This document shows, in pieces, positions 40,584 through 43,440 of a stretch of 43,440 bases of DNA. The notes under the pieces were generated by a model that was given only the letters and a program-made list of their open reading frames with translations, was not told where the DNA came from and ran no database searches. This stretch comes from Candidatus Sulfopaludibacter sp. (GTDB lineage Bacteria > Acidobacteriota > Terriglobia > Bryobacterales > Bryobacteraceae), in the NCBI GenBank assembly GCA_031292755.1, contig JARLGM010000043.1:1-43440 (forward strand), written 5' to 3'. The translations under genes and the position numbers were made by a program. Numbering within the stretch: the stretch's first letter is position 1; every line of letters starts with the position of its first letter.

Positions 40584-41713
40584 TATTCGCCGGCGCCGCT
40601 CTGGACCGTATGGGACCCGGTCAGAACACTGGGGACCGCATAGGAGTCGGAAGGCTGGGATCGGAAGGGCAATCCAGCTTGGTGCCAAATGTCGACAGGC
40701 AAGTCCCCCGGCGCGCGATTTTAATCCCAGTGACGGGATTCGGGGGTTGACTACGGATCACGGGATGGCTGAACGAATGTGTGGGCGACCTTCCCCGTGT
40801 TTTGGAGTAAGGCATTTTCGCAGTGGTGTTCGACGAGCGCCCGGTTCTTCGCAATTCGAAAGGACCGTCGTTCGGTCACGAGAGTCGGCCGAATTGCCGA
40901 ACCTGTGCCGAAGGCGAGCCATGATGCTGCTGTACCACTCCGGCTGAATCGGGTGAAGCGAAACGGTAAGCTGTCCTGCAATAGTGGCGAGAAGCTACTT
41001 GAGTCGCGAGAACGTTCAGTCGGCGGGAACCGCTTCCATTCGGCATCTCAATCCCGCTCCTGGGACGCCGCGTTGGGCCCGCGCCATCCTCTCGCCTGCT
41101 GCCTGTGGATGGTGATGCAGCATTGTCGTGCTGGCGCCGATTGCGCAATGTACTGGGCCAATCAGGGAACGCCTTAGCCGCAATGCGCGATTCGCCGGCG
41201 CTAGAGCCTCGGTCATCCGACTGCTGTCAGGAACCCGGCGCCGGCTCGAACGATATAATCTGGAACCCGTCCACACCAACCCCAAACGGACATTATCACT
41301 GTCTCTGCTCGCTTTGGGCAACCTTCACCACGCATTTGCTCGAGAATATTTCCTTCGATGACCTGAAAGCCAAGATCAAGGCCGACCCAGGCCCCGTCCT
41401 GTTGAGGCTTGTTATGCGTGGACAAGGGGGGATTCCCCTGTGGCCCGCGAAGCAGGCATGGGCCGCACCTTCGGAATGTCGGCCAGCAATTCAGTTCAAC
41501 CGAGGAGCACCATGTAGCTAATATGCTACCTAAAGTTATCAAGGCGACGCCTGCCGGGGTCTCCCGCTTGCCCTCCAACAATAACAAATCGGCCAACAAT
41601 TGTCCCCGATTCAACTAGATAGATTCATTTCACTGGCTCCAAGCACAGTCTCAACGTCACGGCATCGCACGTGTTTATTGATCTCCCCACGGACGGGTTA
41701 GGAGCAGACACCT
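40584..41713. other. Gene-poor region between tRNA-Leu and the membrane module
   Basis: About 1.1 kb holds no convincing gene. Open frames here (the longest about 140 codons) have no recognisable domain, no good ribosome site and uneven composition. The base composition varies and includes AT-richer stretches, unlike the core genome. There is a nested palindromic element at 40705-40746, and a short inverted repeat GTAGC-TAATAT-GCTAC near 41520. The end of the region (about 41690) should hold the promoter of the membrane module. It is probably decayed accessory DNA; small RNAs cannot be excluded. Confidence 0.6.
40705..40746. other. Nested palindrome sharing ten bases with the tRNA T-arm
   Basis: CCCCCG (40705-40710) pairs with CGGGGG (40741-40746), and inside it AATCCC (40723-40728) pairs with GGGATT (40735-40740) around AGTGAC. 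The left arm with its flank, CAAGTCCCCC, is identical to ten bases in the T-arm of the nearby tRNA-Leu (TTCAAGTCCCCC). It could be a remnant of an attachment site or chance; no further identity follows. Confidence 0.35.
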
Positions 41714-42904
41714 ATGGCTGAGACGCAGAACACCAGCTCAAGACCAAGTACGGCAAACCTCTGGGAACGTGCTCGTGTGCCCGTGACATTGGCTCTTGCT
41801 GGCCTCTTCAACGTTGCCAGCGCCTGCTACAATTTTCGCGGCCTTCAGCTCCTTGAAGGCGACATGCCGCTCTTGACCATTCCACTCGGGATCGGGCTGG
41901 CGATATCGAAAACTATTGCCGAAAAGGAGTTCTGCGCAAATATCTTTCGCAAACGCCCGTTAAAGATGATCGGCGTGACAGCTGCCTTCCTGCTGTTTGG
42001 CGCGGTCGCAGTGGTCTTTAACGCTCTGAATGTCCTCCACCATCAGGCGGGAATTCTGGCCGACGCGAACCGGGCGCAAGCTCGCGGTCAGCGATGGCAG
42101 CATGATACTTCCGCGCTCACGGAGACGCGTAACCAAATCCGATCTGCGGCAACACGGCGCCTCGAAACAATCGAGTCTCAACTGCGCGATGAGCAGCTCC
42201 GGATCGACGCCGCGCGAAAGGCCGGCGATACGCCGTCATATGCTGAACGGGACAGATTACGGTCGGAACAGCGAACGCTCGGCAACGTTCAAGGGGCCTT
42301 GAACGGACTATCTCCCCTGCCGATAGATCCTCCTTCAGATGTTGAGGAAGGCAGTCGATTGTTGTCCGCGAGTTTTTCAAAGCTCCGCGATCTCCGAGCG
42401 CAGCTGGCGGAGGATCTCCAGAGGAGTGCGAGCGACCCCAAACCAAGCACTGAGGCACCGGTAACCAAGCACCCGGCTCTCATGCTTTTCGAAGAAACAG
42501 CCAAGCGTTCAACGGCGGCCCGTGTCTCGTGGACTGTCGCGGTCATTCTCGAACTGCTTGCGTTCGCGGCGATCATCCTTGGTCAACCCGCACTAACTTT
42601 TGCTGATCGCATTCACGGATTGAACCTGGTTTGGAGAGACGTCGCCGCCAGCCTGACATCGCACCCCCACTGCACTACAATCCCATTTCTAATAGCAGGC
42701 ACGGCAACTCGTGGCTATCTCTCGGTTGACGGCTCTCGCCCGCTTTTCCAGGACGAGTTGAAGCGCGCGATTGAAGAAATTCAGCCGACCTTACAGATGC
42801 GAATCACCGGCATGCGAACTACCTCAGGGGACGAATTGAGCAGCGACAGAGACGTGCTCGACCAACTCGACGGCCGAGAACTGGTTCTCGAGGGCACACT
42901 ATGA
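41714..42904 (+). CDS. Membrane protein with long coiled coil, unknown function (accessory module, gene 1)
   Basis: The 396-residue protein has four hydrophobic helices: about residues 23-41 (VPVTLALAGLFNVASACYNF), 51-68 (PLLTIPLGIGLAISKTI), 84-106 (MIGVTAAFLLFGAVAVVFNA), and 273-296 (VSWTVAVILELLAFAAIIL). Between helices 3 and 4 is a stretch of about 140 charged residues that should form a coiled coil (QIRSAATRRLETIESQL, then DEQLRIDAARKAGD). The last 100 residues form a soluble domain with ELKRAIEEIQPTLQMRITGM, of unknown fold. I recognise no family. The layout resembles membrane-anchored sensors or scaffolds. The stop overlaps the start of the next gene (ATGA). Codon use is less GC-biased than in the core genes, suggesting transfer. 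GGAG lies nine bases before the ATG. Confidence 0.7.
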   Translation: MAETQNTSSRPSTANLWERARVPVTLALAGLFNVASACYNFRGLQLLEGDMPLLTIPLGIGLAISKTIAEKEFCANIFRKRPLKMIGVTAAFLLFGAVAVVFNALNVLHHQAGILADANRAQARGQRWQHDTSALTETRNQIRSAATRRLETIESQLRDEQLRIDAARKAGDTPSYAERDRLRSEQRTLGNVQGALNGLSPLPIDPPSDVEEGSRLLSASFSKLRDLRAQLAEDLQRSASDPKPSTEAPVTKHPALMLFEETAKRSTAARVSWTVAVILELLAFAAIILGQPALTFADRIHGLNLVWRDVAASLTSHPHCTTIPFLIAGTATRGYLSVDGSRPLFQDELKRAIEEIQPTLQMRITGMRTTSGDELSSDRDVLDQLDGRELVLEGTL

Positions 42905-43206
42905 AGACGTTCATGATAGCTGGCACCGTCTTCTTCGGCATTGCGATCATCGCTCTGATTGCATTCGCCCTCATCACCACCTATCTTGGAGGCTCGATTC
43001 CGTTGACGGCTCTGCTTGTGCCGGCCGTGCTCACCGCGCTGCTATGGAGGCGCGGAAGTGTAAACGTTCCCGAAGGTCGAGAGGAGACTCTCGGCAGAAC
43101 ATCTAAGGTCCCTTCACGTCGTCCACGTCGGCGAGTAAAGGTCAGATGTGTGGTGTTCACCGACGAGACTCAAACGCAGGTCGTCGAGGAGCTAGTGAAT
43201 GCTTAA
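42901..43206 (+). CDS. Small membrane protein (accessory module, gene 2), unknown function
   Basis: The 101-residue protein has two membrane helices near its N-terminus (MIAGTVFFGIAIIALIAFAL, then SIPLTALLVPAVLTALLW). A basic stretch follows (SRRPRRRVKVRC), then a short acidic tail (EETQTQ-like VFTDETQTQVVEELVNA). It has no recognised family. The four-base overlap with the preceding gene shows the two are translated together and probably form one complex. It is followed after about 80 bases by the convergent end of an ISL3-type transposase gene; the gap has an imperfect hairpin (GCACG-AGGGGG-CGTGC) and a six-T run that may end the transcript. Confidence 0.65.
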   Translation: MKTFMIAGTVFFGIAIIALIAFALITTYLGGSIPLTALLVPAVLTALLWRRGSVNVPEGREETLGRTSKVPSRRPRRRVKVRCVVFTDETQTQVVEELVNA

Positions 43207-43286
43207 CCTTCTTCGTGCACGAGGGGGCGTGCTTGGCCTCAGCCTCTTTTTTGCGCTCTGCGCGAGAATCTGACAAAGTGGGCATA

Positions 43287-43440
43287 TTACGCTGCTTTCC
43301 CGATTCTGCGGACGGCGAGGAGTTCGAGGTTGCTGACTGCCAGTCGCTTGGCCTTGAGCAGCAGGTAGCGCAGGTTTTTGTAGCCGCGCCCGCGATTGAT
43401 GAGCATCCGGATGTTGCCATTGACGGCCTCCACCACACCC
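43287..43440 (-). CDS. ISL3-family transposase, C-terminal end (runs off the right edge)
   Basis: The minus strand gives the last 51 residues of a transposase: GVVEAVNGNIRMLINRGRGY, then KNLRYLLLKAKRLAVSN, then ELLAVRRIGKAA and a TAA. The text EA-x-NG-x-I-x-x-L and GRGYKNLRYLLLKA is the conserved C-terminal end of ISL3-family DDE transposases. The rest of the gene lies outside the window. It supports the view that the right end of the window is mobile or accessory DNA. Confidence 0.85.
   Translation of the reverse strand, partial: GVVEAVNGNIRMLINRGRGYKNLRYLLLKAKRLAVSNLELLAVRRIGKAA

Noticed and set aside
40481..40702. Minus-strand frame ending with KVQNKVQN, possible integrase tail
   Set aside because: The repeated residues come from the 12-base tandem repeat; no catalytic Arg or Tyr of a tyrosine recombinase is present upstream in the same frame.
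40779..41177. 132-residue plus-strand open frame in the gap after tRNA-Leu
   Set aside because: No ribosome site, no recognisable domain, and other frames in the region are equally open.
43157..43438. 93-residue minus-strand open frame at the right end
   Set aside because: It is an alternative frame of the ISL3-type transposase end, which is supported by family text.
1..43440. CRISPR arrays, rRNA genes, prophage genes
   Set aside because: No series of regularly spaced repeats, no rRNA-like stretch and no phage structural or integrase genes were seen.

Overview
The window looks like a chromosomal segment of an Acidobacteriota bacterium, most likely of the Solibacter/Bryobacter group. The reasons are the high GC content, a large NHL-repeat protein ending in a domain I recognise as the Solibacter-type C-terminal domain (TIGR03437), an Oar-like TonB-dependent receptor with an N-terminal carboxypeptidase-regulatory fold, an ADOP/MacB-like permease, and several small secreted proteins of acidobacterial type. 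The assignment rests on protein features read by eye, not on a database search.

Layout. 1-5.3 kb: the 5' part of a rhomboid protease gene and a small membrane protein (minus strand), a Gfo/Idh/MocA oxidoreductase, an NTF2-like secreted protein, a large two-DTG aspartyl-protease-like protein and a YkgJ-type cysteine-cluster protein. 5.4-12 kb: radical SAM protein, TonB, Rsm22-type rRNA methyltransferase, a secreted acidobacterial protein, aldo/keto reductase, HD hydrolase, a small membrane protein and an acyltransferase-3 protein. 12-18 kb: ADOP permease and TonB-dependent receptor. 18.2-21.5 kb: a tight zwf-opcA-pgl operon (oxidative pentose phosphate pathway) with one-base stop/start overlaps. 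21.5-24.7 kb: two secreted glycan-related proteins, a GH27-like protein and a six-hairpin glycosidase-like protein. 24.6-27.5 kb (minus): an ABC ATPase, an ABC permease and a secreted LamG/DUF1080-like protein, all with overlapping ends.

27.6-30.8 kb: pcrA/uvrD helicase, a translationally coupled 52-residue very basic protein, and a DUF433/DUF5615 toxin-antitoxin-type pair whose second gene is interrupted by a +1 frameshift at CCC-TGA-C. 30.8-39 kb: amino-acid permease, a long imperfect inverted repeat, a deoxyhypusine-synthase-like protein, the YmdB-type phosphodiesterase, a membrane-bound diguanylate cyclase, and the NHL-repeat protein. 39.1-40.6 kb: mqnA, secG with a clear sigma-70 promoter, tRNA-Leu(GAG) and a terminator. 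40.6-43.4 kb looks like accessory DNA next to the tRNA: about 1.1 kb without a convincing gene, a two-gene membrane module of unknown function, and the 3' end of an ISL3-family transposase at the window edge.

Functional threads. TonB, the TonB-dependent receptor, GH27-like, six-hairpin and LamG-like proteins, together with zwf-opcA-pgl, fit an oligotroph that takes up and breaks down sugars. mqnA (menaquinone), secG (secretion) and pcrA (repair) are housekeeping. The observations most worth a second look are the GH27-like protein without its catalytic nucleophile, the frameshifted DUF5615 gene, the basic peptide coupled to pcrA, the duplicated Cys4 repeat in the double-DTG protease, and the uncharacterised membrane module beside tRNA-Leu. 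I found no CRISPR array, no rRNA and no obvious phage or defence locus.
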